A DNA stretch of 64,000 nt from Novosphingobium sp. 32-60-15 (GTDB lineage: Bacteria; Pseudomonadota; Alphaproteobacteria; Sphingomonadales; Sphingomonadaceae). Made by a program: the position numbers and the translations under genes. The stretch covers positions 62,001 through 126,000 of the forward strand of contig NZ_NCEN01000004.1 in NCBI RefSeq assembly GCF_002280675.1. The letters run 5' to 3'. Of the stretch, positions 1 through 8,463 are shown piece after piece; within the stretch, counting starts at the first letter, position 1, and each line of letters begins with the position of its first letter. The notes below the pieces were generated by a model. That model had not been told where the DNA came from, searched no databases, and saw only the letters and a program-made list of their open reading frames with translations.

Positions 1-268
1 CGTAGTTTTCCACGTCCATGAACACCAGATCCTCGCCCTCGGCATACAGGAACTGGAAGTCCTTGGTATCAAGCCGGACGCGTTCGATGGTGTCCTGGCT
101 GCGGAAGCGGACGTTGGTTTTGCGGCCGTCGATGAGGTTCTTCATCTCGACCTGCATGAACGCACCACCCTTGCCTGGCTGGGTGTGCTGGGTCTTGGCA
201 ACTTTCCAGATGCCCTTTTCGTATTCCAGGATATTGCCCGGACGGATGTCCACGCCGCTGATCTTCAT
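1..268 (-). CDS. efp: Elongation factor P, N-terminal part (cut by window edge)
   Basis: Elongation factor P relieves ribosomes stalled at polyproline stretches by binding between the P and E sites. The visible 89 residues begin [11 protein letters not shown] and contain the KOW-like N-terminal domain. The loop QPGKGGAF places Lys33 at the tip, the position that is post-translationally modified in many bacteria. The frame is open to the window edge, so domains II and III lie outside. The ATG at 268 is chosen because it gives the family's usual N-terminus. A T/A-rich stretch with GGGTCTTAATAAAGG-like sequence precedes it. Confidence 0.95.
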   Translation of the reverse strand, partial: MKISGVDIRPGNILEYEKGIWKVAKTQHTQPGKGGAFMQVEMKNLIDGRKTNVRFRSQDTIERVRLDTKDFQFLYAEGEDLVFMDVENY

Positions 269-375
269 GATGAAAAGAGCCTTATAAAGGAAAGGGGTCT
301 TAATAAAGGGAAGCGCGGCCCTTAGCCGCTCATGGCCGTTGCTTCAAGCGGGCGTCGCATGCTAGCGCAAATTCA

Positions 376-753
376 ATGAAACGCACCGCACTTCTCGCCC
401 TCGGGCTGGCCAGCCTTGCCACATCGGCCAATGCCGTACCGGGCGGCAAGTTGATGACGCTCCAACTGGGCGCGTGGACGTGCGAAGTGCCTGGCGATGC
501 AACGGTTATGCCGATCGCAAAGCCCGAACTCAGCTTCACCGCAGTAGCTGATTCGAGCTACATTTCTCCCGAAGGCATCCGCGGTTCGTATTTACGCCTT
601 GCTGGCGATGTCACGCTTACCAGCGGGACATTTGCCGGTCGTCGTTTCACGATGGACGGTGAAGAAATCATGCGTGAATTGGTCGGCGGCGATAAAGAAT
701 CGGGCATCCGCTGCGTTCACGCCAGCCCGATCAACATGGCAACTTCGGGTTAA
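376..753 (+). CDS. Small secreted protein of unknown function
   Basis: This is a 125-residue protein with a clear Sec signal peptide: MKRT, then a hydrophobic run LLALGLASLATSANA, with likely cleavage after ANA. The mature part is about 105 residues with one Cys in TWTCEV-like context (AWTCEVPG) and another near the C-terminus (GIRCVH), which could form a disulfide in the periplasm. It holds beta-rich stretches such as GSYLRLAGDVTLTSGTFAGRRF. I do not recognise a named family. It is divergent from efp and convergent with the OPT transporter; the two stop codons share one TTAA at 750-753. A strong ribosome binding site is not apparent. Confidence 0.75.
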   Translation: MKRTALLALGLASLATSANAVPGGKLMTLQLGAWTCEVPGDATVMPIAKPELSFTAVADSSYISPEGIRGSYLRLAGDVTLTSGTFAGRRFTMDGEEIMRELVGGDKESGIRCVHASPINMATSG

Positions 754-2696
754 GCAGGCTGCCCATCGCGCCGCATGCGCCAATAGGCATAGCCAAGAAT
801 ACCGGCAAACAGCGCGACACCAACCGGAAGGCTTGCCGCAAATCCATCCGCCAGCGCCAATGCATCCGGATTGTCCGTAGCTGCGACAATGGCGGCATAA
901 GCGATGTTGAACAAGCTATCGCCAACGATCAAGCCGGTCGCGGTCAAAACGCCCATGCGTTCGGCCAAGTCTGGCGCTTTCTGCCGGGCGGCCCAGCGAT
1001 TGTAGAGATGCCCGAGTACCGCGCCCACGATTACCAGCATCGTCACTTGGGTGGGCAGATACATACCCATACCCACAGCGAGCGGCGGCAAGCTTTTGCC
1101 TGAACGCTTGAGCACTTCATCCACAGCGATCACGCCCGCGCCGATGGCCGCGCCAAGCCCGACCAGATCCCAATCAAGGCTGCCGCCCAGAACCCCTTGG
1201 GCAATGGCCGAGATCAAGGCTGCTTGCGGCGCAGACAGAGGTTTCTCGCCTGCTCCGGGGGCGCCCTGAAAACCAAAGGTTGAATTGAGCAAGTCGAGAA
1301 TGGGCGGGATCACCAAAGCGCCAAACAGCACGCCAAGCACCAAGGCCACTTGCTGACGCCAAGGCGTCGCGCCGACAAGCTGGCCGGTCTTGAGGTCTTG
1401 CAGATTGTCGTTCGAAATTGTGGCCACACCAAACACGATGGCCGTGACGAACAACGCAAAGGCGACCAGGGCTTTGGTATCGGCCTCGCTCCCACCTTGC
1501 CCGAAGAGCCCCAGCAGCAGCAGTGAAATACCGAGCGCGGCCAGAATGCCGACGCCTGAAATCGGACTGTTGGATGCCCCGATCAGGCCAGCCATGTAGC
1601 CGCAAACCGACGCGATAATCACGCCTGCGACCAGCACATAGACAACCGACGCAACCAGCGTCATGCCAAGCGCGCCCGCAACCGGCCCGCCTACAGCGAA
1701 ATCAGCCAATAACAGGGCGATGGGGATCATCGAAAGCACGATGGTGGCCCCGACGATGCCGATGGGAATATCCCGCTCGGTTATGGCAAGGCTTTCAAAG
1801 CCAGCGCCTTTGCGCGCCTTGTTTGCCGCAAGCGCGCTGGCAATGCCGCGAACAATCGGGCCGATGACGCGCAGCAAAGTCCAGATCGCTGCGACACCGA
1901 TTGTCCCGGCGCCAACGAAGCGGATCTTTTCGCGGAAAACCGAACTCACGAAATCGGCAAGGTCAGTCCCTGCGGGCGGACCACCGGCGGTGAATTGCGG
2001 CATGAGTACGCCAAAGCTGATGACAATCCCGGTCAACATGGCAAGGCCGACGGCGATGCCGACAAGATGCCCGACGCCGACCAGAGCAAGCGACAAGCCG
2101 CCGAACAGCATCGATCCGCCGGTGCCCATCTTGAACACGCCGCCCACTTCCTCCACCGCGAACTTCATCTTGGCAAGCAACGGATAGAGCGCGGCCAGAA
2201 GTCCGCCTGCGGTAACTGCGGCAAGGCCTTTGCGGTTTTCCTCTTCGCCGCCAACGCCTGCACCAACTTTCAGAACTTCAGCAGCAGCAACGCCTTCGGG
2301 ATAAGGCAAATCCGACCCTGTCACGAGGGCGCGGCGCAAGGGCACCGAATACATCACCCCCAAAATGCCGCCAACGGCGATGACCGCGACGGATTCCCAA
2401 TACGGGAAATCTGCCCACCATCCCACCATGACCAAACCCGGCAGCACGAAAACAATCGCCGAGAGCGTGCCGGCCGAACTGGCGATAGTCTGGACGATGT
2501 TATTTTCCTGGATAGTCGTGCCGGAAAACGCGCGCAGCACCGCCATGGAGATCACTGCAGCAGGTATTGAGGTGGCGAATGTCAGCCCGATCCGCAGGCC
2601 AAGGTAGACATTGGCGGCCGTGAATACGACCGTCAGTAACGCGCCGAGGATGACGCCTCGGACAGTCAGTTCCCTTGGGCCAGCAGTCCCGATCAT
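750..2696 (-). CDS. OPT family oligopeptide transporter
   Basis: This 648-residue polytopic inner-membrane protein belongs to the oligopeptide transporter (OPT) superfamily, which imports small peptides or metal-chelate complexes by proton coupling. Most of its length is hydrophobic helices. The family's N-terminal signature is visible as TAANVYLGLRIGLTFATSIP, followed by SMAVLR and NNIVQTIASS. A GVAAAEVLK-type segment and a C-terminal LAVGMGMYLP segment are also typical. An in-frame GTG at 2738 exists, but ATG 2696 has GGAG about seven bases upstream and matches where relatives begin, so it is preferred. Substrate cannot be told from sequence. Confidence 0.9.
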   Translation of the reverse strand: MIGTAGPRELTVRGVILGALLTVVFTAANVYLGLRIGLTFATSIPAAVISMAVLRAFSGTTIQENNIVQTIASSAGTLSAIVFVLPGLVMVGWWADFPYWESVAVIAVGGILGVMYSVPLRRALVTGSDLPYPEGVAAAEVLKVGAGVGGEEENRKGLAAVTAGGLLAALYPLLAKMKFAVEEVGGVFKMGTGGSMLFGGLSLALVGVGHLVGIAVGLAMLTGIVISFGVLMPQFTAGGPPAGTDLADFVSSVFREKIRFVGAGTIGVAAIWTLLRVIGPIVRGIASALAANKARKGAGFESLAITERDIPIGIVGATIVLSMIPIALLLADFAVGGPVAGALGMTLVASVVYVLVAGVIIASVCGYMAGLIGASNSPISGVGILAALGISLLLLGLFGQGGSEADTKALVAFALFVTAIVFGVATISNDNLQDLKTGQLVGATPWRQQVALVLGVLFGALVIPPILDLLNSTFGFQGAPGAGEKPLSAPQAALISAIAQGVLGGSLDWDLVGLGAAIGAGVIAVDEVLKRSGKSLPPLAVGMGMYLPTQVTMLVIVGAVLGHLYNRWAARQKAPDLAERMGVLTATGLIVGDSLFNIAYAAIVAATDNPDALALADGFAASLPVGVALFAGILGYAYWRMRRDGQPA

Positions 2697-2763
2697 GCGC
2701 CACTCCAGTTTGCCATGTTCAAGGCGCTTGTCTGGCACGTGCTGCGCACGGGGGGAAGTGCGT

Positions 2764-3882
2764 TCAGCTTACGAACGCAACCTTGGTTGATCCGCTTACC
2801 ATTTGTGCAAGGCGGGCAGCGTCCCAATTGGTCAGCCGCACACAGCCATGGCTTTGCGCGCGGCCAATCGTATGCGGCTCTGGCGTGCCATGAATGCCGT
2901 AATGCTCTTTGGACAAATCGATCCAGACCACGCCCACCGGACCATTAGGTCCCGGTGGCAGCAGATGCTCACCCTTGCTGTCGGGCACATCCCAGAACAG
3001 GCTGGCATCATAGCTGAATTCGGGATTGTACGACTTGCCGTTGATCGCCCAGTTGCCCAGCGGCAAAGGGTCTTTGTCCGAACCGGTTGTGACCGTAAAC
3101 AGCGCGACAAGCTTGTCTGCCTTGTCAAAAACCTTGAGTGTTCCGGCGCTCTTGCTCACGACAATTCGCGAAGCGGTTGGCTGTGACGTGCCGACACCAA
3201 GGCTGATCAATGTCGTTGCCCAATCCTTGTTTTCGACGGTTGCCGCATCGAAACCGTCGGCTCCTACATTGGGCACACGCAATTGCTGGCCTGCACGATA
3301 TACTGCCGGTTGGGGCTCTGCCGCCTGCGAAGCCGCATCTGACGGAACCGATGTAGGATTGAGCATGCGCAACACATCGGGGGTCGTATGGAACCGCTCC
3401 GCCAGCTTTTCTTCGAGCGATGTGTATCCCATCGCTGAAAGCTTGGCCTGTTCAGTCGTTTCCTTTGGCAAAGGCACGAACGGGCCACGCGCAAAGTCTT
3501 CAGGGATCGTCACGACGCGGGTCGCCGCAATGTTTGACCACGGCGCCAATGCCTGCAGCGTGGCAGGATCGAATTTGCCGGTCACAGGGATTTCCGTGGC
3601 AGTTTGAAAGCCCTCAAGCGCATTGCGCGTCGACAGCCCCTCTTTGCCGTCAATTATGCCCGGAGCAAAGCCCAACCGTTCCAAAACCACTTGCGCTTGC
3701 ATCACGGGCAGCGGGGTATCCTCGCGTTCTCCCGGTTGCCCCGGCGCCGGATCGCGCGATGTCATTGGGTCAGGCGCCAGAACGGTCGCCGCATCCTCTG
3801 ACGGCGCGGACTGCTGCGGTTCGGATTGGCAAGCGGAGAGAGAAACGAAGGCGAGCGCGGCTGCGGTGGCGTGACGGAGCAT
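2764..3882 (-). CDS. Lipoprotein L,D-transpeptidase (YkuD domain)
   Basis: This 372-residue envelope enzyme is expected to form 3-3 peptidoglycan crosslinks or attach proteins to peptidoglycan. A lipoprotein signal ends in the lipobox LSAC with Cys18. It is followed by a low-complexity linker and a peptidoglycan-binding domain around residues 65-115 (ERLGFAPGIIDGKEG). The C-terminal YkuD domain carries His331 in YGIHG and the catalytic SHGCVRL motif with Cys347, all intact. A middle segment (EKLAERFHTTPDVLRMLNP) resembles a LysM. The OPT transporter follows it closely on the same strand, so the two may be co-transcribed. Residues for the reaction are all present. Confidence 0.92.
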   Translation of the reverse strand: MLRHATAAALAFVSLSACQSEPQQSAPSEDAATVLAPDPMTSRDPAPGQPGEREDTPLPVMQAQVVLERLGFAPGIIDGKEGLSTRNALEGFQTATEIPVTGKFDPATLQALAPWSNIAATRVVTIPEDFARGPFVPLPKETTEQAKLSAMGYTSLEEKLAERFHTTPDVLRMLNPTSVPSDAASQAAEPQPAVYRAGQQLRVPNVGADGFDAATVENKDWATTLISLGVGTSQPTASRIVVSKSAGTLKVFDKADKLVALFTVTTGSDKDPLPLGNWAINGKSYNPEFSYDASLFWDVPDSKGEHLLPPGPNGPVGVVWIDLSKEHYGIHGTPEPHTIGRAQSHGCVRLTNWDAARLAQMVSGSTKVAFVS

Positions 3883-3944
3883 CTGAAATCCCGGAAAGTT
3901 ATCCGGTCAGAACGCTCGGACAGACGCTCAAGTTCCCCCCGCCC

Positions 3945-4589
3945 TCAATCCCGGTCAGTGGAGCGAGGATTGGTACGGATCGCTTCGTGGAACGCCACAA
4001 TTGCGGCCGCTTCATCACCACCCCAAACGGCGTTGCTAACCGCGATGAAATCTGCCCCGGCTTGCACCAACGGGCCACAATTGGCAGGCGTAATGCCACC
4101 AATCGCCACACAGGGAAGCTCAAAAATACCCTGCCACCATTCCAGCAGGTCCAGCCCGGCCACAAATTCGGTATCTTTGGTCGTCGACGGGAAGAATGCG
4201 CCAAATGCCACATAGTCCGCGCCCGCTTCACCTGCGGCCATGGCAAGGTGTCGGCTGTCATGGCAGGTTACGCCAATTTGCGCATCGCGGCCAAGCCGCT
4301 CGCGCGCCTCACGCACATCGCCGTCTTTCTGCCCCAAATGCACACCATCGGCGTCAAGCCGTTTGGCCAGGCTGACCGAGTCATTGATAATAAACGCAAC
4401 TTCGCGGTCTGCACAAATGCGCTGGAGCGGTTCGGCAAGGCGCGCTGCGGCGTGATCATCAAGCCCTTTGACCCGAAACTGAAATGCAGCGACCGGCCCG
4501 GCATCGAGCGCGCGTGCAAGACGGTCAGGGAATGCACCCTCAACATCAAGAGGGGAAATCAGGTAAAGTTCGCTGGTAAGGTTCGTCAT
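3945..4589 (-). CDS. thiE: Thiamine-phosphate synthase
   Basis: ThiE couples the hydroxymethylpyrimidine pyrophosphate and thiazole phosphate moieties to give thiamine monophosphate in the cytoplasm. The 214-residue product is a TIM barrel of normal family length. Diagnostic segments are DGVHLGQKD, VTCHDSRH, YVAFGAFFPS and VAIGGITPANCG, followed by GADFIAVSNAVWG near the C-terminus, which forms the phosphate-binding end of the barrel. It lies downstream of fba on the same strand but after a strong terminator at 4627-4666, so it probably depends on read-through or its own promoter in the short interval. ATG 4589 starts MTNLTSEL. Confidence 0.93.
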   Translation of the reverse strand: MTNLTSELYLISPLDVEGAFPDRLARALDAGPVAAFQFRVKGLDDHAAARLAEPLQRICADREVAFIINDSVSLAKRLDADGVHLGQKDGDVREARERLGRDAQIGVTCHDSRHLAMAAGEAGADYVAFGAFFPSTTKDTEFVAGLDLLEWWQGIFELPCVAIGGITPANCGPLVQAGADFIAVSNAVWGGDEAAAIVAFHEAIRTNPRSTDRD

Positions 4590-4626
4590 AGCTGCGGCCC
4601 TTATCCATGCGTCGCTGATACCGCAA

Positions 4627-4666
4627 GAAAAACGCCCCGCCCCGGCTTTTGCCGGGTGCGAGGCGT
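4627..4666 (-). terminator. Rho-independent terminator after fba
   Basis: Read on the minus strand, a long GC-rich stem built on CACCCGGC / GCCGGGGCG with an AAAA loop is flanked by ACGCC and GGCGT arms and followed directly by TTTTTCTT. It lies 25 bases past the fba stop codon and before thiE. Confidence 0.85.
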
Positions 4667-4691
4667 GCCTTTCCGTCCTCTCAAACGGTTA

Positions 4692-5597
4692 TCAGGCTGG
4701 TACCGCAATCTTGTTTGTCGATCCAGCGTAGATTTCGTCAATGGCAGCGCCCAATGCTGCATCAAATTCCGCGTCCGTCATCTGATGACGCAAGTCTTCC
4801 AGCAGCGCACGGCTGAAGCTGGCGATGATACCGGTGTTCTTGGCCAGTTCGACACACGCCTCAGGACGCTTGTAACCACCCGACAGCGCAACAACGCGCA
4901 GAACCTTGGGGTGCGCCACTAAAGGATCGAATGTGCATGGCGCGACAGGCAGCGACAGCTTCAGCATCACTTGAACACCGTTAGGCAGTGCATCCAAAGC
5001 CTTCAAGATTTCACCGAGCAGGATCGTGTCACACTCTGCGCGGGTTTCGCTCTTGATGTTCACTTCAGGCTCAATGATCGGCATCATGCCATGGGCCAGA
5101 ACCTGCATGCCCACTTCGAACTGCTGCTTTACAACCGCGGCAATACCTTCGCGGTTTGCCGAATTGATGACCGAGCGTTCCTTGGTGCCGAATACGCCCA
5201 ACGCCTTTGAGCGCGTCAGAAGTTCGTCCAGCGTTGGCATCGGCTTCATAAGCTGAACGCCGTTGGCTTCGTCTTCCAGGCCCTTGTCGATCTTGATAAA
5301 GGGAACCACGCCATTTTCGATCAATGCCTGCGGTACCGACTTGCCATCAACAGTGCCGTCCATCGTGCGTTCAAACAGGATCGCGCCGATCACTTTTTCG
5401 CCGTGAAACACGTCCGAGCTGATGATCCGAGCGCGCATACCATGGATCAGGCCGAACATTTCTTCTTCGGTGGTCCAAGCATCTTCGGTTACGCCGTAAC
5501 CCGCCAAAGCCTTGGGCGTGGACCCACCAGACTGGTCCAAGGCGGCGATAAAGCCATTGCCCGAGGCCATCTTTGCGGTCATTTCGGTTGTGTTCAT
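4692..5597 (-). CDS. fba: Class I fructose-bisphosphate aldolase
   Basis: This aldolase cleaves or forms fructose 1,6-bisphosphate through a Schiff-base lysine; it is the class I, metal-independent type. The 301-residue product has SGGSTPKALAGYGV near the N-terminus, VMLKLSLP holding the probable Schiff-base lysine, and ALSGGYKRPEACVELAK near the C-terminus. An upstream in-frame ATG at 5663 would add 22 residues, but ATG 5597 has AGGACGGG just upstream and the family N-terminus, so it is preferred. It follows pgk on the same strand, separated by a hairpin terminator and an inverted repeat, so it probably has a regulated promoter of its own. Confidence 0.93.
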   Translation of the reverse strand: MNTTEMTAKMASGNGFIAALDQSGGSTPKALAGYGVTEDAWTTEEEMFGLIHGMRARIISSDVFHGEKVIGAILFERTMDGTVDGKSVPQALIENGVVPFIKIDKGLEDEANGVQLMKPMPTLDELLTRSKALGVFGTKERSVINSANREGIAAVVKQQFEVGMQVLAHGMMPIIEPEVNIKSETRAECDTILLGEILKALDALPNGVQVMLKLSLPVAPCTFDPLVAHPKVLRVVALSGGYKRPEACVELAKNTGIIASFSRALLEDLRHQMTDAEFDAALGAAIDEIYAGSTNKIAVPA

Positions 5598-5667
5598 GAG
5601 CCCGTCCTGTTCTCGTGGAAGCCCGGAAAACAGGCTCCGCATACCTATGCGCAAGTGCGCCAAAATA

Positions 5668-5688
5668 ATGCGCCATGATTTGGCGCAT
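5668..5688. promoter_or_regulatory. Perfect inverted repeat upstream of fba
   Basis: The 8-base arms ATGCGCCA and TGGCGCAT surround five bases. A further TGCGCCAAA half-site at 5655-5663 and a TATGCGCA element at 5646-5653 lie beside it, towards the gene. The cluster sits 70-90 bases upstream of the fba start, as expected of an operator. The regulator is unknown. Confidence 0.55.
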
Positions 5689-5707
5689 AGCTATCCGTTG
5701 ACACGCC

Positions 5708-5743
5708 ATAATAAGGCGCGTGCCGCAGTGCAACACGCGCCTT
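5708..5743 (-). terminator. Terminator hairpin after pgk
   Basis: A 10-base perfect stem, AAGGCGCGTG / CACGCGCCTT, with an 11-base loop lies 27 bases past the pgk stop. On the minus strand it is followed by ATTATGG, so the T-tract is imperfect; on the plus strand it is followed by TTTAAAAAA. Confidence 0.65.
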
Positions 5744-5769
5744 TAAAAAATAATCAATGGCTCCAAAAA

Positions 5770-6957
5770 TTATGCGCCAAGAGCGGCCACGCCAGGCAAT
5801 TCCTTGCCCTCCATCCATTCAAGGAAGGCACCGCCCGCCGTCGAAACATAGGAAAAGTCGCTGCCGACGCCCGCATGATTAAGGGCTGCCACAGTATCGC
5901 CCCCGCCCGCGACCGAAACCAGCGAACCTTCTTTGGTCAGTGCCGCTGCCGTTCGGGCCAGTGCAACCGTTGCTGTATCGAACGGCTCGGTCTCGAAGGC
6001 ACCCATTGGACCATTCCAGACCAGCGTCTTGCAGGTTTTCAACACGTCGGCGAGCGCTTCAACCGCAGTCGGGCCAACGTCAAGGATCATCTCGTCAGCC
6101 GCCACTTCGTGGACGTTGCACGTCCGCAAGCTTGGCGGATTGGCCGCAAATTCTTTCGATACGACAACATCATAAGGCAGATGGACGGTGCAACCGGCCT
6201 TGTCAGCGTTTTCCAGAATTTCGTCAGCGGTCGAGGTCAGGTCATGCTCGCACAACGACTTGCCAACGGCCACCCCGCGCGCGGCAAGGAACGTGTTGGC
6301 CATGCCACCACCGATGATCAGGTGATCAACTTTACCGACCAGATGCTTGAGCACATCAAGCTTGGTCGAAACCTTTGCACCGCCGACGACGGCTGCGACC
6401 GGATGTTCCGGCTTGCCCAGCGCCTTTTCAAGCGCGGTCAATTCAGCTTCCATGGCGCGTCCTGCAAAAGCGGGAAGCGCGTGGGCAAGGCCTTCTGTCG
6501 ATGCATGCGCGCGGTGCGCAGCAGAGAAGGCATCGTTGACGTAGAAATCGCCGAGGTTGGCAAAGCGTTCGACCACAGCAGGATCGTTCTTTTCTTCGCC
6601 ACCGAAGAAGCGCGTGTTTTCAAGAATGGCAATGTCGCCTGCTTGAAGGGCGGCAACGGCTTCCTTGTCGCCCTCCCAGTCAATGAAGCTGACCGGGCGG
6701 CCCAGAACTTGCGACAAAGGCCCTGCCAACTTTTTCAGCGAGAATTCTTCCGAAGGCTGGCCTTTGGGCCGTCCGAAGTGCGCAAGGACCAAAACCTTTG
6801 CGCCCTTGTCCGACAGTTCGTTCAGCGTGGCGACAGTGGCACGCAGGCGCGTATCATCGGTTACAGCGCCATCCGCCATCGGAACGTTCAGGTCTTCACG
6901 GACAAGCACGGCCTTGCCGTTGACATCGCCAATATCGTCGAGGGTTTTGAAGGTCAT
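5770..6957 (-). CDS. pgk: Phosphoglycerate kinase
   Basis: This enzyme transfers phosphate between 1,3-bisphosphoglycerate and ADP in glycolysis and gluconeogenesis. The 395-residue length is standard. The substrate-binding DLNVPM segment is at residues 22-27 and HFGRPKG at about 60; [10 protein letters not shown] and GGGMANTF are in the middle, and the nucleotide-binding [12 protein letters not shown] is near the C-terminus. The start codon overlaps the MOSC gene's stop codon in an ATGA (6954-6957), so translation is probably coupled to that gene. It is the last gene of the tkt-gap-MOSC-pgk run before a hairpin terminator. Confidence 0.97.
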   Translation of the reverse strand: MTFKTLDDIGDVNGKAVLVREDLNVPMADGAVTDDTRLRATVATLNELSDKGAKVLVLAHFGRPKGQPSEEFSLKKLAGPLSQVLGRPVSFIDWEGDKEAVAALQAGDIAILENTRFFGGEEKNDPAVVERFANLGDFYVNDAFSAAHRAHASTEGLAHALPAFAGRAMEAELTALEKALGKPEHPVAAVVGGAKVSTKLDVLKHLVGKVDHLIIGGGMANTFLAARGVAVGKSLCEHDLTSTADEILENADKAGCTVHLPYDVVVSKEFAANPPSLRTCNVHEVAADEMILDVGPTAVEALADVLKTCKTLVWNGPMGAFETEPFDTATVALARTAAALTKEGSLVSVAGGGDTVAALNHAGVGSDFSYVSTAGGAFLEWMEGKELPGVAALGA

Positions 6958-7421
6958 TGCTCGATCCTCACTTCATCGCCAATGGCAATATCGCCATCGG
7001 TCAGGACCCGCCCACGCACACCGCCACGCCAATCCGGCAGCAGCGCGGCTTTCAGGCCGGGCAGAATTTCGTCCATGCGGCTGCAAGGATCGCATTCGCA
7101 GGTAACTTCTATGCGCAAGCTTTCGCCGATGGCGATGACTTTACCAGCCTCACGCGGGAGGCGGATGCCATGCACCAGCAAGTTCGCGCGACGTTCGTGC
7201 CAAGGGAGAATCCGATCAGCGCTCAGAGCCAGGTCTGCAAGCGCTGCATCCCAGCTTTCCGCCTCGATCAGCGAAATCTGTCGACGACCCTTCCCACCGG
7301 GGCGGATCGCACCGCGAAGATCACCCCGCACGCCGAGTTCACGGGTTACCGAAACATTTTGGAGCGTCTCAATGGCTCCGCGCGACCGATCATGCCGCGC
7401 AATGCCACCAAGACGCCCCAT
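6954..7421 (-). CDS. MOSC domain-containing protein inside the glycolytic operon
   Basis: The 155-residue protein shows the MOSC fold signature [34 protein letters not shown], cited here only by its ends: [12 protein letters not shown] at about residues 107-118, then [15 protein letters not shown] domains bind sulfur or molybdenum-type cofactors through a conserved cysteine, here within CDPC. A longer frame from 7493 would overlap gap, whereas ATG 7421 follows the gap stop by 14 bases with an AAGGTTGGTGG ribosome-binding region. It is therefore chosen. It shares ATGA with pgk. Its substrate and its reason for being in this operon are unknown. The short single-domain form resembles YiiM-like stand-alone proteins. 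Confidence 0.88.
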   Translation of the reverse strand: MGRLGGIARHDRSRGAIETLQNVSVTRELGVRGDLRGAIRPGGKGRRQISLIEAESWDAALADLALSADRILPWHERRANLLVHGIRLPREAGKVIAIGESLRIEVTCECDPCSRMDEILPGLKAALLPDWRGGVRGRVLTDGDIAIGDEVRIEQ

Positions 7422-7435
7422 GTTTTCCACCAACC

Positions 7436-8443
7436 TTAAAGGAACTTGGCCATCACGCCTGCGGTATCCAGCATGCGGTTCGAGAAGCCCCATTCGTTAT
7501 CGTACCACGAAAGAACACGAACCAGCTTGCCTTCCAGAACGGCAGTTTCAAGGCTGTCGATGGTCGATGAATGCGAATCGTGGTTGAAGTCGATCGAGAC
7601 CAGCGGCTCTTCCGTGTAGCCCAGAACGCCCTTCAACGGACCTTCAGCGGCCGCCTTGAGAACAGCATTCACTTCGGCCAGCGTCGTGTCGCGCTTTGGC
7701 GTGAAGGTCAGGTCAACGACCGATACGTTTGGCGTTGGCACGCGGATCGATGAACCATCGAGCTTACCCTTGAGGTCTGGAAGAACTTCACCCACGGCAA
7801 CGGCTGCGCCGGTGCTGGTCGGGATCATGTTCATCGCAGCAGCGCGGGCGCGGCGGGGATCGCTGTGGATCTGGTCAAGGATCTTCTGGTCGTTAGTGTA
7901 CGAATGGATCGTGGTCATCAGGCCGCGTTCGATACCAATCGCTTCGTGCAGAACCTTGGCCATCGGCGCGAGGCAGTTGGTGGTGCACGATGCGTTCGAC
8001 ACAATCTTGTGATCGCCGGTGATCTTGTCATCGTTCACGCCGAACACGACCGTGAGGTCAACATTCTTGCCCGGAGCAGAGATCAACACGCGATTGGCAC
8101 CTGCATCAAGGTGCTTCTGGCCACCTTCACGCGTGGTGAAGAAACCGGTGCATTCCAGAGCAATATCAATGCCGTTGGCAGCATGCGGCAGATTGGCAGG
8201 ATCGCGCTCAGCCGTCACTTGAATACGCTTGCCGTTGACGATCAGATCATTGCCATCAACCGAAACATCGCCCGCGAATGCGCCGTGAACGCTGTCGCGC
8301 TTGAACAACAATGCGTTGGCTTTGGCGTCCGCCAGGTCGTTGATCGAGACCAGTTCAAGGCCGCAATCGGGCCGTTCGAGGATGGCGCGTGCAACATTGC
8401 GCCCGATACGTCCGAAACCGTTGATTGCAACCTTGGTCGCCAT
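7436..8443 (-). CDS. gap: Glyceraldehyde-3-phosphate dehydrogenase, type I
   Basis: GAPDH oxidises glyceraldehyde 3-phosphate with NAD and phosphate to 1,3-bisphosphoglycerate. The 335-residue product has the dinucleotide motif [13 protein letters not shown] at residues 8-20, the catalytic Cys153 in [10 protein letters not shown], and the C-terminal [13 protein letters not shown]. These features and the length are classical for the phosphorylating tetrameric enzyme. It lies 20 bases downstream of tkt and 14 bases upstream of the MOSC gene, so these genes are almost certainly one transcript. A good ribosome binding site (CAGGAGAACC) precedes ATG 8443. Confidence 0.97.
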   Translation of the reverse strand: MATKVAINGFGRIGRNVARAILERPDCGLELVSINDLADAKANALLFKRDSVHGAFAGDVSVDGNDLIVNGKRIQVTAERDPANLPHAANGIDIALECTGFFTTREGGQKHLDAGANRVLISAPGKNVDLTVVFGVNDDKITGDHKIVSNASCTTNCLAPMAKVLHEAIGIERGLMTTIHSYTNDQKILDQIHSDPRRARAAAMNMIPTSTGAAVAVGEVLPDLKGKLDGSSIRVPTPNVSVVDLTFTPKRDTTLAEVNAVLKAAAEGPLKGVLGYTEEPLVSIDFNHDSHSSTIDSLETAVLEGKLVRVLSWYDNEWGFSNRMLDTAGVMAKFL

Positions 8444-8463
8444 GAGAGGTTCTCCTGTTTAAA

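Noticed and set aside
3420..4922. Open frame of 500 codons on the plus strand opposite the L,D-transpeptidase, thiE and fba
   Set aside because: It is antisense to certain genes, spans a terminator and has no family features.
5512..7587. Long open frame (691 codons) on the plus strand opposite pgk, MOSC and gap
   Set aside because: It runs antisense through three well-supported genes, has no coding-like composition, and reflects the rarity of stop codons opposite G+C-rich genes.
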